A stretch of DNA of 64,000 nucleotides from UTCHB3 sp964371075 (lineage in GTDB: Bacteria > Bacteroidota > Ignavibacteria > Ignavibacteriales > Ignavibacteriaceae): positions 251,539 through 315,538 of the forward strand of contig CAYJKN010000006.1 in NCBI GenBank assembly GCA_964371075.1, read 5' to 3'. Positions 25,632 through 35,039 of this stretch are shown here, piece by piece. Positions within the stretch are counted from its first letter, which is position 1. The number at the start of each line of letters is the position of its first letter. Position numbers and translations under genes: made by a program. The notes beneath the pieces are model-generated. The model was not told where the DNA came from. It was given only the letters and a program-made list of their open reading frames with translations, and did not search any database.

Positions 25632-26972
25632 ATGAGCAAAAAACAAGTATACATTGAGACTTATGGATGTCAGATGAACACCGCCGATACTGAATTGGTG
25701 ATGGGAATTCTGAACAATAATGGTTATGACTTCGCTAAAGATGTACACAGTGCAGATGTTGTGTTTTTAAATACATGCAGCATCCGCGAGAATGCTGAAC
25801 AGAGAATTTATGGACGACTCGGCAATCTGAAAACACTTAAGGAGAAAAAACCACAAATGGTTGTGGGAATCCTGGGATGTATGGCTGAGAGGTTAAAAAA
25901 GAACCTGATTGAAGAGCGAAAACTTGTTGATATTATTGTGGGACCTGATGAATACAGACGCCTTCCGGAATTAATGGATGTGGTTTATGGCGGGGGTAAA
26001 GGGATTGGAGTTAAACTTTCAAGAACTGAAACATACGACGATATAATACCTTATCGCGAAGAGGGACTTCAGGCATGGATTTCTGTGATGAGGGGCTGTG
26101 ATAAGTTTTGTACCTATTGTGTTGTTCCTTTCACCCGTGGAAGAGAGAGAAGCAGAAGCCTCGAATCGATTGTAAAAGAGGTGGAACATCTGTCGGCAAA
26201 AGGATTTAGAGAAGTGACTCTTCTTGGACAAAATGTAAACTCTTATGACGACAACGGAAATGATTTTGCAGATTTGCTTGCAGCCGTTGCGAGTGTTGAT
26301 TCGGGAATTAGAGTAAGATATATGACCTCTCATCCCCAGGATTTTTCTGATAAACTTCTTTATACAATAGCCGCACATGAAAACCTGTGCAACTATATTC
26401 ACCTTCCTGTTCAATCGGGTTCCAACAGAATTTTAGAATTGATGAACAGAACTTATACGGTTGAACATTATTTAACGATTATCGAAAAGGCTAAAAAGAT
26501 AATTCCGGGTGTGAGCTTTTCCACCGACATTATCGCAGGCTTTCCAACCGAGACTCTTGAAGATCATCTGATGACTCTTGATCTGATGGAAAAGGTAAAA
26601 TATGATGGTGCATTTATGTTTAAATACTCTCCGAGAGAGGGGACAAAAGCATACAGGATGGGGGATGATGTTCCTGAAGAAGTTAAAAGTAAACGGTTGC
26701 AACAAATAATTGAGATTCAACACCGCCACTCTTTGGAATTAAATACCGAATTGATTGGTAAAACTGAAAAAGTACTTATTGAAGGTTTCTCCAAAAAAAG
26801 TGATAAGTTCTTTGCAGCCAGAACAGATTCCAACAAAATTGTTGTAATTCCAATTCAGGATGGAATTGTTGAAGGCGATTATGTTGAAGTCAGGATAGAT
26901 CGTGTAACTTCAGGGACACTTTTTGGTGAAGTTACTTCTGTTTTTGAGAAATATGAAAGTTCAGCAGTATAA
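25632..26972 (+). CDS. miaB: MiaB, tRNA-2-methylthio-N6-dimethylallyladenosine synthase
   Basis: This radical-SAM enzyme adds a methylthio group to i6A37 of tRNAs. The N-terminal UPF0004 domain has GCQMNTADTE, NTCSIRENAEQR and GCMAERL, giving the three cysteines of the auxiliary cluster. The radical-SAM cluster motif is GCDKFCTYCVVPFTRGRERSR, split here as CxxxCxxC. A TRAM domain closes the protein at about residue 375-440. I chose the ATG that follows an in-frame TTG. The cluster order miaB, sigma-54 AAA+, lptE is familiar from Bacteroidetes. Confidence 0.95.
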   Translation: MSKKQVYIETYGCQMNTADTELVMGILNNNGYDFAKDVHSADVVFLNTCSIRENAEQRIYGRLGNLKTLKEKKPQMVVGILGCMAERLKKNLIEERKLVDIIVGPDEYRRLPELMDVVYGGGKGIGVKLSRTETYDDIIPYREEGLQAWISVMRGCDKFCTYCVVPFTRGRERSRSLESIVKEVEHLSAKGFREVTLLGQNVNSYDDNGNDFADLLAAVASVDSGIRVRYMTSHPQDFSDKLLYTIAAHENLCNYIHLPVQSGSNRILELMNRTYTVEHYLTIIEKAKKIIPGVSFSTDIIAGFPTETLEDHLMTLDLMEKVKYDGAFMFKYSPREGTKAYRMGDDVPEEVKSKRLQQIIEIQHRHSLELNTELIGKTEKVLIEGFSKKSDKFFAARTDSNKIVVIPIQDGIVEGDYVEVRIDRVTSGTLFGEVTSVFEKYESSAV

Positions 26973-26977
26973 ATTTT

Positions 26978-27409
26978 ATGAAGATATTATTTAAAGCTCT
27001 GGCATTTATTGTTCTGATTTCGACACCAACTTTTAGTCAGGTTCCCTCACCAAAAGAGATATTTGATCTGTATAAACAGGAAAACCATGAAGAATTAAAA
27101 AAGATTCTTGGTGAGTCGGGTGAAAAGATAGACACTGATATCAGTCTCTACATTAAAGCACTGCTTACCACAGATGGTGAAAAATCGGCGGTATTTCTTG
27201 AACTTTTGATACAGAGATATTCAAGGTCTGAATTTACCATTGCAGCTTATGCAGGTTTATATCTTTATTATCTGGCAACCGAAAATTTCAGAAAAGCAAA
27301 CAACTGCGTTTTTGCTGTTGAAAATGAATTCCCGGATGCAGATTTTGAATATTTTTTGGATGATTCAATATCGCCCGATGAACCTGATGAGCCGATCCAA
27401 CAACCATGA
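26978..27409 (+). CDS. Small secreted helical-repeat protein
   Basis: I do not recognise this 143-residue protein. It has a signal peptide (MKILFKALAFIVLISTPTFS-Q), then helices with TPR character, including SLYIKALLTTDGEK and TIAAYAGLYLYYLATENFRKAN. The C-terminus is acidic and rich in proline (DEPDEPIQQP). It lies 5 bases after miaB and 23 bases before the next gene, so it is in the same operon. A periplasmic scaffold role is possible but unproven. Confidence 0.65.
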   Translation: MKILFKALAFIVLISTPTFSQVPSPKEIFDLYKQENHEELKKILGESGEKIDTDISLYIKALLTTDGEKSAVFLELLIQRYSRSEFTIAAYAGLYLYYLATENFRKANNCVFAVENEFPDADFEYFLDDSISPDEPDEPIQQP

Positions 27410-27432
27410 TCCACTAAATAACCGGCGAACTG

Positions 27433-28212
27433 ATGTCTGATTCCATCAAAATTGTATTCACCGGTACCGGTTCAGGTAGATCTTCTCTAAACCGGTTTCA
27501 TTCTTCATTTCTGATAAGATCTGACTCTTATAATCTCCTTATAGATGCCGGGGACGGAATCAGTCGAGCGCTTTTACGGCTTGGAATTGAATTTAAAGAA
27601 ATTGACGGGGTTTTGATTACTCATTTTCACCCCGACCATTTTTCCGGATTAATTACATTAATTCAACAAATGAAGATGTATAACCGGCAGATGCCACTTG
27701 ATCTGTTTGTTTCAAAGAGTAACATCAATTTTCTGAAGGAATTACTTAACAAAAGTTATATGTTGGAAGTTCGACTCGGGTTTGTTCTCAATTTCCAAAA
27801 AATTGAAACAGGAAAACGACTCGATTTCAGAGGGAAATTTACGCTTACAGCACTTGAGAACTCACATTTACAAAAATACAGGGAATATCCCGGCAAAGGA
27901 CTTGACTTTAAAAGTTATTCACTTGCCATAGAATCTGCAACAGGTGATCTCTTTTATTCAGGTGATGTAGATTCCCCCGCTGATCTGGAAGTGTTTAATT
28001 TGAATGGAAATTCGATACTTGTTACAGAGACAACCCATATCTCCATTGAAGCTGTGATTAAATTGTTAAAAGAAAAAGAGATTAAAAAAATTATCCTGAC
28101 CCATTTGGAAGCAGATGACCCTTCAACACTTATTTCAACCATCTCGGCTTCGTTTCCTGAGGGGTTAAGCAGAATTACCATTGCACATGATGGTTTGATT
28201 ATATCGGTATAA
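27433..28212 (+). CDS. Metallo-beta-lactamase-fold hydrolase, RNase Z-like
   Basis: This cytoplasmic protein has the metal motif THFHPDHFSGL (about residues 64-74), which holds the HxHxDH zinc ligands. DLFYSGDVDSPADL carries the further Asp ligand near residue 178, and LTHLEADD gives a late His. The overall pattern GTGSGRSSLNRFHSSFLI near the N-terminus is like RNase Z and related proteins. It lacks the long extension of true RNase Z, so the substrate is uncertain. Start ATG is 23 bases after the TPR-like gene. Confidence 0.8.
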   Translation: MSDSIKIVFTGTGSGRSSLNRFHSSFLIRSDSYNLLIDAGDGISRALLRLGIEFKEIDGVLITHFHPDHFSGLITLIQQMKMYNRQMPLDLFVSKSNINFLKELLNKSYMLEVRLGFVLNFQKIETGKRLDFRGKFTLTALENSHLQKYREYPGKGLDFKSYSLAIESATGDLFYSGDVDSPADLEVFNLNGNSILVTETTHISIEAVIKLLKEKEIKKIILTHLEADDPSTLISTISASFPEGLSRITIAHDGLIISV

Positions 28213-28214
28213 AG

Positions 28215-29342
28215 ATGGAAGATATTCAGAAAAAATTAGGAATTATCGGCAGATCAAAAGAAATAAAAGACCTTGTGGATATTATTTTGCAGGTTGCGCC
28301 GAGTGATATCACCGTGTTAATCTATGGTGAAAGTGGAGTGGGGAAAGAAGTATTTGCTCACGCACTTCATATGGTCAGCAAAAGAGCTCATAAAGAGATG
28401 TTGTCGCTAAACTGCGGAGCCATCCCTGAAACCTTACTTGAAAGTGAGCTTTTTGGACATACCAAAGGTTCCTTCACCGGTGCCATTGACAGTAGAAAAG
28501 GGTATTTTGAGTTGGCAGATAATGCAACTCTTTTTCTTGATGAGATTGGTGAGATGCCACTTTCCACCCAGGTGAAATTTCTGAGGGTTCTGGAAACAAA
28601 AGAATTTATGAAAATTGGTGCGGAAAAGACAACCAAGGTTGATGTAAGGATTATCGCCGCCACCAACAAAAATTTACAGGATCTTGTAGATGAAAAAAGA
28701 TTCAGGGAAGATCTTTATTTCAGACTTAAAGCTGTTGCTCTTGAAATACCACCTTTGAGAAAAAGGCGACAGGATATCGAAGAATTTGCTCTTCATTTTG
28801 CCTCATTGTATTGTAAAAATAATCAGAGGCCTCCCGTTGAGTTTGCAAGTGATGCGATAAACCTGTTATACGAATATCCATGGCCGGGGAATGTCAGGGA
28901 GTTAAAAAATGCAGTTGAGACAGCAATAGCCCTCAGCCGTAGTGGTGTTTTAACTGCGGAATCATTCAGAAGTCTATTAAGAATTGATGGACGGGCACCG
29001 GCAAAAAATCTACCCGTCAGGCTCAACAAATCATCAGACGAGGTTGAAAGGGACTTTATTTACAGAGCCCTATTTGAACTAAAAAAAGATATTCTTGAAT
29101 TAAAAGAGATGGTCTCGAATCTGACAGTGAACAATGGACAATTTGGCGATTTTCAAATGTCCATGGCAAATGATGACCGTGATGATCTAAATGTGGATAA
29201 AGTTGAAAAAGAATTGATACTGAAAGCACTTCAAAAAGCCGGTGGCAACAAAAGAAAAGCCGCCATGTATCTTAATATTTCGGAGAGAACTCTCTATCGA
29301 AAACTTGAAAAACTTGGATTTGAGGATTTTGATGCCAAATAG
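28215..29342 (+). CDS. Sigma-54-dependent AAA+ activator without a receiver domain
   Basis: This enhancer-binding activator lacks a sensor domain at its N-terminus; the AAA+ domain starts almost at once. Walker A is GESGVGKE (38-45). The sigma-54 contact loop reads GSFTGA (85-90), with Ser for the usual Ala. FLDEIGEMP is the Walker B region. The C-terminal Fis-type helix-turn-helix is GGNKRKAAMYLNISERTLYRKLE. Such miaB- and lptE-linked activators are common in Bacteroidetes and may be constitutively active or controlled by a partner. Its end overlaps lptE by 11 bases. Confidence 0.93.
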   Translation: MEDIQKKLGIIGRSKEIKDLVDIILQVAPSDITVLIYGESGVGKEVFAHALHMVSKRAHKEMLSLNCGAIPETLLESELFGHTKGSFTGAIDSRKGYFELADNATLFLDEIGEMPLSTQVKFLRVLETKEFMKIGAEKTTKVDVRIIAATNKNLQDLVDEKRFREDLYFRLKAVALEIPPLRKRRQDIEEFALHFASLYCKNNQRPPVEFASDAINLLYEYPWPGNVRELKNAVETAIALSRSGVLTAESFRSLLRIDGRAPAKNLPVRLNKSSDEVERDFIYRALFELKKDILELKEMVSNLTVNNGQFGDFQMSMANDDRDDLNVDKVEKELILKALQKAGGNKRKAAMYLNISERTLYRKLEKLGFEDFDAK

Positions 29343-29856
29343 AATTAAAATTTTACAATATGGTCTATTGGGCATTTTATTTGTGACGATGGGTCTTGCG
29401 GGATGCAGTTGTCCCTATTCTTTTACGGGGGCTTCTATCCCACCACACCTTAAATCACTCGCCATACCTTATGCTAATGACCAGAGTGGATCGGGTGAAC
29501 CCGCACTTGGGCAACAATTTACAACTCTTTTGACACAAAAATTTATTGATGACAACAGCTTCATTATTACTGATAAATCCCGTTCGGATGCTGTACTCGA
29601 TTGTTCAATTCTTGGAATCTCAGATACACCTGCAGCGATAACAACAGGTGAGCAGGTTCAAGCCAGAAGAGTAAATATTACTATCCAGGTGTCGTATAAA
29701 GACCTCAAAATGAAAAAAACAATTTTTGAGAGACAGTTTTCAAACTATGCCGATTATCCCGCAGTTGCAGGACAAGCCGGGAGAAATGAAGCAATTCAAC
29801 AGACACTGGAAAAACTTACCGAAGATGTACTGCTTGAAACCGTTTCAGGCTGGTAA
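29332..29856 (+). CDS. lptE: LptE-family LPS-assembly lipoprotein
   Basis: This outer-membrane lipoprotein would plug the LptD barrel and guide lipopolysaccharide to the surface. The chosen start gives a signal with lipobox LAGC and a Bacteroidetes-type core: YSFTGASIPPHLKSLAI, then ALGQQFTTLLTQKFI, then ARRVNITIQVSYKD and FSNYADYPAVAG. A GAGGA site precedes this ATG, which overlaps the end of the activator gene; a longer upstream open frame is out of context. It follows the sigma-54 activator as in related genomes. Confidence 0.88.
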   Translation: MPNRIKILQYGLLGILFVTMGLAGCSCPYSFTGASIPPHLKSLAIPYANDQSGSGEPALGQQFTTLLTQKFIDDNSFIITDKSRSDAVLDCSILGISDTPAAITTGEQVQARRVNITIQVSYKDLKMKKTIFERQFSNYADYPAVAGQAGRNEAIQQTLEKLTEDVLLETVSGW

Positions 29857-29870
29857 ACAAGGATATCAGA

Positions 29871-30641
29871 TTGAAAGATTCTTCAGAAAACTTATATAAA
29901 ACAGCGATCGAGCAACTTGCTTCAGAGTCGGGACTCCCCGCACTCTTTTTACGCAGGGCTACAATGTTGTTTGAAGAAGGAAAGTTTGATGAAGCTCTTC
30001 TTGAGGTAAAAGGGGGATTAAAATATTTCCCCGGTCACCCTCCGGCATATTATTTATTGATCAGGATTTTTCTTGAACTTAAAAAACCAAATCTTGCTGA
30101 GATCACCCTCAATTCTGCAGCCAAATTTTTTGCTACAAATGAACTCACAAACTACTATCGTGAGTTGATTAATGAAGTCGCAGATGAGATAGAAAACAGG
30201 GATTCCAAAGAGGCAGATACCATTTCAAAGTTCTCTATCCCTGAATCAGAGGAAGAACCGGAACCGGAGCCACTGCATGACGAAATTGAAACCGATGAAT
30301 TGGAATTGGATGAGAGTGCACCATCCCAAGAGACAGGGCCATGGAATGACATCGAACCGGAGGAAGAGGATACAATAGACGGGTCTTATCACAACATCGA
30401 ATCTGCGAACAATGATGAATCTCCCGAACAATTACCTGAAGAAAAACAGGTTAAACCATTAGATATCGCCCCACACGGAGATGAGATAATCACCGCAGGG
30501 ATGGCAATTATTTACGCCCGCCAGGGAAACACACCAAAAGCGATTGAGATATTTTCAAAACTAATTGAAAAAGAACCTGAGAAAAAAGAGAGTTATGAAA
30601 AAATCATCTCATTACTCAGGAGCAAATCTCAACCAATCTGA
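29871..30641 (+). CDS. TPR protein with an acidic linker
   Basis: The protein has two helical-repeat parts joined by a long acidic linker (about residues 108-190, rich in Glu, Asp and Pro). The N-terminal repeats include LFLRRATMLFEEGKFDEALLE and the C-terminal part has AIIYARQGNTPKAIEIFSKLI, a clear TPR. There is no signal peptide, so it is probably cytoplasmic. The start is TTG with AAGGA upstream. Its stop overlaps the start of the glycosyltransferase as TGATG. The position near lptE and GT9 suggests an envelope-assembly scaffold. Confidence 0.72.
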   Translation: MKDSSENLYKTAIEQLASESGLPALFLRRATMLFEEGKFDEALLEVKGGLKYFPGHPPAYYLLIRIFLELKKPNLAEITLNSAAKFFATNELTNYYRELINEVADEIENRDSKEADTISKFSIPESEEEPEPEPLHDEIETDELELDESAPSQETGPWNDIEPEEEDTIDGSYHNIESANNDESPEQLPEEKQVKPLDIAPHGDEIITAGMAIIYARQGNTPKAIEIFSKLIEKEPEKKESYEKIISLLRSKSQPI

Positions 30642-31636
30642 TGTCACATAAAAAAATAGTTTTAGTCCGCTACGACCGGATTGGTGATGTTGTCCTTACT
30701 CTTCCGATGGCAGAAGTGTTAAAAAGCAGGGGTGACTGTGAACTCCTTTTTCTCGGAAGGGATTACACACGGGTTTTAGCAGAGGCATCACCTTACATAG
30801 ATGGTTTTATAAGTTGGGACGAGTTAAAAGACCTTTCGCCATTTGCCATTTCGACCGAACTTAAAAAGTTTCAATTCGACGAAGTTTATGTTGTTTCACC
30901 CGGATTCAAAATTGCTCTCGCATTATTCCTTGCAGGAATTAAAAAAAGAACCGGAATTGGCTATCGCTGGTATTCATTTCTTTTTAATAACAAAGTATTT
31001 GAGCACAGAAGAACAGCCCAAAAAAATGAATTGGAATACAATCTTTCGATGTTGGGGTGGCAGGGGGAATACCATTTCCCGTCGAACTTTTTTTCAGGAA
31101 TCTCGAAATTTGACCGGTTTTTGCTTGATACAACAAAAATTATCACGATTATTCATCCGGGAAGCGGGGGAAGTGCTGCCGATTTACCGTTGGAAACATT
31201 TCGAGAACTCACTTCAAAATTGTGTAAAGATGGAAGATTTATTGTATATTTAACAGGATCAAAGGAAGAGATCAAAAAGTGTGAAATTGTTAAAGGGGAT
31301 AGTGATGCAAAGATATTGGCGGGGGATTTGTCACTTACTGAATTGATCTCATTCATAAAAGAGGGAGATTTATTCATTTCAAATTCGACCGGACCTTTAC
31401 ATATTGCAGCAGCAGCAGGGTGTTTCATGGTTGGGTTTTATCCACGGGTGGTTCAGTGCTCTGTGGAGAGATGGGGACCATATACCGACAGAAAATTGAT
31501 ATTTAAGCCTGAAATCGAGTGTTCTGATTGTACACTGAAACAATGTGCCTCATTGGGGTGTATGAGCAGTATAAGCAGCGAAAATATTTTTGCTGCAATT
31601 GATAAGAAGATTATAGAAATAAAGAATGGAAATTAA
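30641..31636 (+). CDS. Glycosyltransferase family 9 (heptosyltransferase-like)
   Basis: This enzyme resembles ADP-heptose:LPS heptosyltransferases. The N-terminus VLVRYDRIGDVVLTLPMAEV matches the donor/acceptor fold opening of the family. IHPGSGGSAADLP and FISNSTGPLHIAAAAGC are the nucleotide-sugar motifs of the second domain. The last part has CSDCTLKQC, a Cys-rich segment seen in many GT9 members. The length is normal. It sits in an envelope cluster after lptE. The sugar acceptor is not known. Confidence 0.9.
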   Translation: MSHKKIVLVRYDRIGDVVLTLPMAEVLKSRGDCELLFLGRDYTRVLAEASPYIDGFISWDELKDLSPFAISTELKKFQFDEVYVVSPGFKIALALFLAGIKKRTGIGYRWYSFLFNNKVFEHRRTAQKNELEYNLSMLGWQGEYHFPSNFFSGISKFDRFLLDTTKIITIIHPGSGGSAADLPLETFRELTSKLCKDGRFIVYLTGSKEEIKKCEIVKGDSDAKILAGDLSLTELISFIKEGDLFISNSTGPLHIAAAAGCFMVGFYPRVVQCSVERWGPYTDRKLIFKPEIECSDCTLKQCASLGCMSSISSENIFAAIDKKIIEIKNGN

Positions 31637-31637
31637 A

Positions 31638-32432
31638 ATGAAACGAGTAATTTTTAGCATCACACTTTTGGGAGCCATGTTTCTACTTGGTGGTTTTTTT
31701 ACGCCCGGTGATGTGTACGATGATTTTCCAAAAGTAACAAATAAAGCTTTTAAAGTAGGTGAAAAACTTACATTCAATGTTAATTATGGATTTGTAACGG
31801 CAGGAATTGCCACAATGCAGATTCCTGCAAAGAAAAAAGTTGCCGGAAGAGATACATACAATGTTTTGTTTCAGGTTAACTCTGTTCCCTCTTTTGATGG
31901 TGTATTTAAAGTTCGTGACAGATATGAATCTTATCTTGATGTAGAGGGTTTATTCCCATGGAGATTTGAACAGCACATTAAAGAAGGTAGTTTTACAAAA
32001 GATTATTCAGCTTTTTTTGATCACAGAGCAGGAAAAGCGAAAACATCTGATGGTGACTACAAACTCCCAAAATATACACACGACATAATTTCAGCATTTT
32101 ACATCTGCCGTACATTTGATTATTCAAAATCAAAAAAGGGTGATATAATAAAACTCAAAAACTTTTATGAAGGCAAAGTTCATCAGCTTGATGTTGTTTT
32201 CAGAGGACGAGAGAGAATTAGTGTAGCTGCCGGAAAATTTGATTGTGTGATCCTCGAACCCCTCGTAAGAAAAGGTGGACTTTTCAAAAACGAAGGAAGC
32301 ATCTATGTCTGGTTGACTGACGATGATATCAAGATGCCTGTTAAGGTAAAAACCAAAGTTGTTATCGGTTCAATTGATGCAGAACTTACCAAATATGAAG
32401 GTTTGGCGGGGAAACTAACCTCAAAAAGGTAA
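31638..32432 (+). CDS. DUF3108-family exported protein
   Basis: This exported protein has a signal peptide or anchor (residues 1-21) and a large beta-rich domain of the DUF3108 type: FKVGEKLTFNVNYGFVTAG near residue 38, then RYESYLDVEGLFPWRFEQH, then VWLTDDDIKMPVKVK near the C-terminus. The function of the family is not known. I chose the second ATG because GGAA lies before it; an ATG four codons earlier overlaps the previous gene. It lies directly after the GT9 gene. Confidence 0.85.
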   Translation: MKRVIFSITLLGAMFLLGGFFTPGDVYDDFPKVTNKAFKVGEKLTFNVNYGFVTAGIATMQIPAKKKVAGRDTYNVLFQVNSVPSFDGVFKVRDRYESYLDVEGLFPWRFEQHIKEGSFTKDYSAFFDHRAGKAKTSDGDYKLPKYTHDIISAFYICRTFDYSKSKKGDIIKLKNFYEGKVHQLDVVFRGRERISVAAGKFDCVILEPLVRKGGLFKNEGSIYVWLTDDDIKMPVKVKTKVVIGSIDAELTKYEGLAGKLTSKR

Positions 32433-32525
32433 AAACTGATCTCAGTAGTTAAATTTCATAAAAATGTAGTATAATGTGGTTTAAGTTGCCTGATTTTTTA
32501 AACCGATAAAGAATTGGATAGAGAG

Positions 32526-32897
32526 ATGTTTGAGTGTCCCGAATGTGGCGCACTATTTGATAGTGGCGCCCCCGTTTGTCCCGAGTGTGGTGTGGTTGTT
32601 GACAATCCACCCGATGGTTCTGTAAGTTTCTACACAGATGAATTTCTTCTCGTTTACAGTTGTTATGATCTGTATGAAGCTGAAATGATAAAAGCCAATT
32701 TGGAAAGTGGCGGGATAACAACATGGATTGTGAACAAAAAAGACAGCTCTTACCCCGGTTTAGGGAATATGTCAGCAATTCTAATATTCGTTAAAGTTGA
32801 GGATAGCGAATCGGCTTTCGAATTTTTAAAGGAATATGACGAATCAAAAAAAGCCGATATTAAAGAAGACCCTGATTCGGAAGTGGCTTTCAACTAA
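32526..32897 (+). CDS. Zinc-ribbon protein with a DUF2007-like domain
   Basis: The N-terminus holds a zinc-ribbon of two CPECG knuckles (MFECPECGALFDSGAPVCPECG, 22 residues apart at most). The remainder is a DUF2007-like domain with the pattern LVYSCYDLYEAEMIKANLESGGI and a later hydrophobic strand AILIFVKVED. This combination is seen in small signalling-type proteins of unknown ligand. I chose the ATG after a GAGAG sequence; a TTG four codons earlier is possible. It lies in the same direction as cdsA, which starts 26 bases later. Confidence 0.75.
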   Translation: MFECPECGALFDSGAPVCPECGVVVDNPPDGSVSFYTDEFLLVYSCYDLYEAEMIKANLESGGITTWIVNKKDSSYPGLGNMSAILIFVKVEDSESAFEFLKEYDESKKADIKEDPDSEVAFN

Positions 32898-32922
32898 CCA
32901 AAAGAGGACATCTCTCTCTTAT

Positions 32923-33741
32923 ATGAAATTTACCGACCTGACCTCCAGAGTTGCAATTGCACTCACTCTTGGACCTCTCGTATTAGCAACTGCCTGGTTT
33001 GGTGGTTACTGGTTTATGGGGGTTGTTGCATTGATAGCTGCTGTTTCTTATTACGAATTTAGTCTCATGGCATTCAAAAAAGAAGCAAGTTCATCGATCT
33101 GGTCGGGGATAACCCTTCTCCTGCTGTTCCTCGTAAATTTAAAATTTAACCGGCTTGATACACTTGAATCGATATATGTCGTAACTCTTGTTGTTATGTT
33201 CAGAGAATTATTCAAAAACAAGGGTTCGGCGATTCTTAATGTTGGTGCAACACTCACAGGGATATTTTATATCGGAGTTTGCGCCGGAAGTCTCTATATG
33301 ATCAGGGCATTTGGTGATTTTAGTGGTGATCAGGCGGGTTTGTTTGTTATCTCCTATTTGGTTTCAATCTGGTTGAGTGATACAGCAGCATATTTTGGTG
33401 GAGTAACTTTTGGTAAACACAAGTTAATGAAGCGGGTGAGTCCCAAAAAAAGCTGGGAAGGCTTTTATTTTGGACTGGCAGGAGCCATTGGCAGTTTTTT
33501 CCTTTTCAGATATCTTTTTCTCAATTTTCTAACTCCACTTGATGCTGTTATCCTGGGGCTCATAGTTGGGATTGTTGGACCAATGGGAGATCTTGTTGAA
33601 TCACTTTTGAAGAGGGATGCAGGGGTGAAAGATTCATCAAACATTTTAAAGGGGCATGGTGGTTTTTTTGACCGTTTTGATTCGGTAATTGCATCTGCAC
33701 CCATCATCTATATTTATTTAAAAAATTTCATAAATCTTTAG
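32923..33741 (+). CDS. cdsA: CdsA, phosphatidate cytidylyltransferase
   Basis: This integral membrane enzyme makes CDP-diacylglycerol from phosphatidic acid and CTP, the precursor of all phospholipids. The C-terminal signature S-LLKRDAGVKDSSN and LKGHGGFFDRFDS matches the family pattern, with its metal-binding Asp residues. At least six hydrophobic segments precede it. The start chosen (MKFTDLTSRVA) has an AGAGGA about 14 bases upstream; the open frame runs further upstream into the zinc-ribbon gene. It is followed closely by rimO. Confidence 0.95.
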   Translation: MKFTDLTSRVAIALTLGPLVLATAWFGGYWFMGVVALIAAVSYYEFSLMAFKKEASSSIWSGITLLLLFLVNLKFNRLDTLESIYVVTLVVMFRELFKNKGSAILNVGATLTGIFYIGVCAGSLYMIRAFGDFSGDQAGLFVISYLVSIWLSDTAAYFGGVTFGKHKLMKRVSPKKSWEGFYFGLAGAIGSFFLFRYLFLNFLTPLDAVILGLIVGIVGPMGDLVESLLKRDAGVKDSSNILKGHGGFFDRFDSVIASAPIIYIYLKNFINL

Positions 33742-33745
33742 GAAT

Positions 33746-35038
33746 ATGGCAAAAAAAGTCGGGGTGATTACCCTTGGTTGTTCAAAAAATACTGTTGACT
33801 CAGAACGATTGATGAATCAACTATTGTTAAACGGATATGAATTAACAGATAATCCGGAAGAAGCTGATACAGTTATTCTCAATACATGTGGATTTATTGA
33901 AGCAGCCAAACAGGAATCGATTGAAGAGATACTTAAGGCAGTAAAACTAAAAAATGATGGCGTTATTGAAAATGTGATTGTTGCAGGTTGTCTGAGTGAA
34001 CGATATAAAGATGACCTGATGGCAGAGATTCCTGAAGTTGATAAATTTTACGGTACTGAAAAGTATGAAGAAATAATAGAGGATATGGGGGGGCATCTGA
34101 AATATGAACTGTTGGGTGAAAGACACCTTACAGGTCAGAGTCATTTTGCTTACCTAAAAATTTCCGAGGGGTGTGATCATCCCTGTTCATTTTGCTCAAT
34201 TCCACTTATGCGTGGGCTTCACAAATCGAAGCCGATTGAAGATTTGATCGCAGAAACCAGATTCCTCGTAAAACAGGGGGTGAAGGAACTGATTATTATC
34301 GGGCAAGACACTACTGACTATGGAAAAGATATCTATGGGAAGAGAAATCTTGCTGAGTTGTTGCGGAAACTCTCATTGATTGAGGGGATCGAGTGGGTCA
34401 GGTTGATGTATGCGTATCCGTCCCATTTTCCGGATGACTTGATTGATGAGATTGCGGATAACCCTAAAATAGTAAAATATGTCGATATTCCTCTGCAACA
34501 TATTAGTGATCCTGTACTCAAATCGATGAGAAGGGGGATAACTCAAAGAGTAACTCGTGAACTGTTGGATAAACTTAGAAAAAGAATCCCGGGTGTAACC
34601 ATTCGGACAACTTTTATTACTGGTTATCCTGCTGAGACGGAGGAAAATTTTAAGGAATTACTTCAGTTTATCAAAGATTTTAAGTTCGACCGTCTTGGTG
34701 TATTTACTTTTTCTGTGGAAGAGAACACTTCGAGTTTTATACTCGGAGATCCTGTACCCGAAAAAGAAAAAAATCGCAGAAAGCGGAGAATAATGGAAAT
34801 TCAGAAAAAAATCTCAACGCAGAATAATGCACTTTATGTCGGTTCAACTCAAAAAGTGATCATTGATTCTGAAGAGGGAGATTATTATATCGGCAGAGGC
34901 ACGATGGATGCACCCGAGGTTGACTGTGAAGTTATTATTGACAGAGAAGACCATGACCTGGTTCCCGGGGATATGGTAAACGTTTTAATCTATGATTCAG
35001 CCGAATATGATTTATTTGGCAAGATTGAGAGAGACTGA
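33746..35038 (+). CDS. rimO: RimO, ribosomal protein S12 methylthiotransferase
   Basis: This radical-SAM enzyme methylthiolates an aspartate of ribosomal protein S12. The N-terminal UPF0004 cysteines lie in LGCSKNTVDSE, NTCGFIEAAKQES and AGCLSERY; the LGCSKN and CGFIE wording is typical of RimO and not of MiaB. The SAM cluster motif is CDHPCSFCSIPLMRG near residue 145. The C-terminus has a TRAM domain. Start is 4 bases after cdsA. With miaB, this window holds both methylthiotransferases. Confidence 0.96.
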   Translation: MAKKVGVITLGCSKNTVDSERLMNQLLLNGYELTDNPEEADTVILNTCGFIEAAKQESIEEILKAVKLKNDGVIENVIVAGCLSERYKDDLMAEIPEVDKFYGTEKYEEIIEDMGGHLKYELLGERHLTGQSHFAYLKISEGCDHPCSFCSIPLMRGLHKSKPIEDLIAETRFLVKQGVKELIIIGQDTTDYGKDIYGKRNLAELLRKLSLIEGIEWVRLMYAYPSHFPDDLIDEIADNPKIVKYVDIPLQHISDPVLKSMRRGITQRVTRELLDKLRKRIPGVTIRTTFITGYPAETEENFKELLQFIKDFKFDRLGVFTFSVEENTSSFILGDPVPEKEKNRRKRRIMEIQKKISTQNNALYVGSTQKVIIDSEEGDYYIGRGTMDAPEVDCEVIIDREDHDLVPGDMVNVLIYDSAEYDLFGKIERD

Positions 35039-35039
35039 T

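Noticed and set aside
25470..25748. Minus-strand frame overlapping the start of miaB
   Set aside because: It runs into the conserved MiaB N-terminus on the other strand and shows no family pattern.
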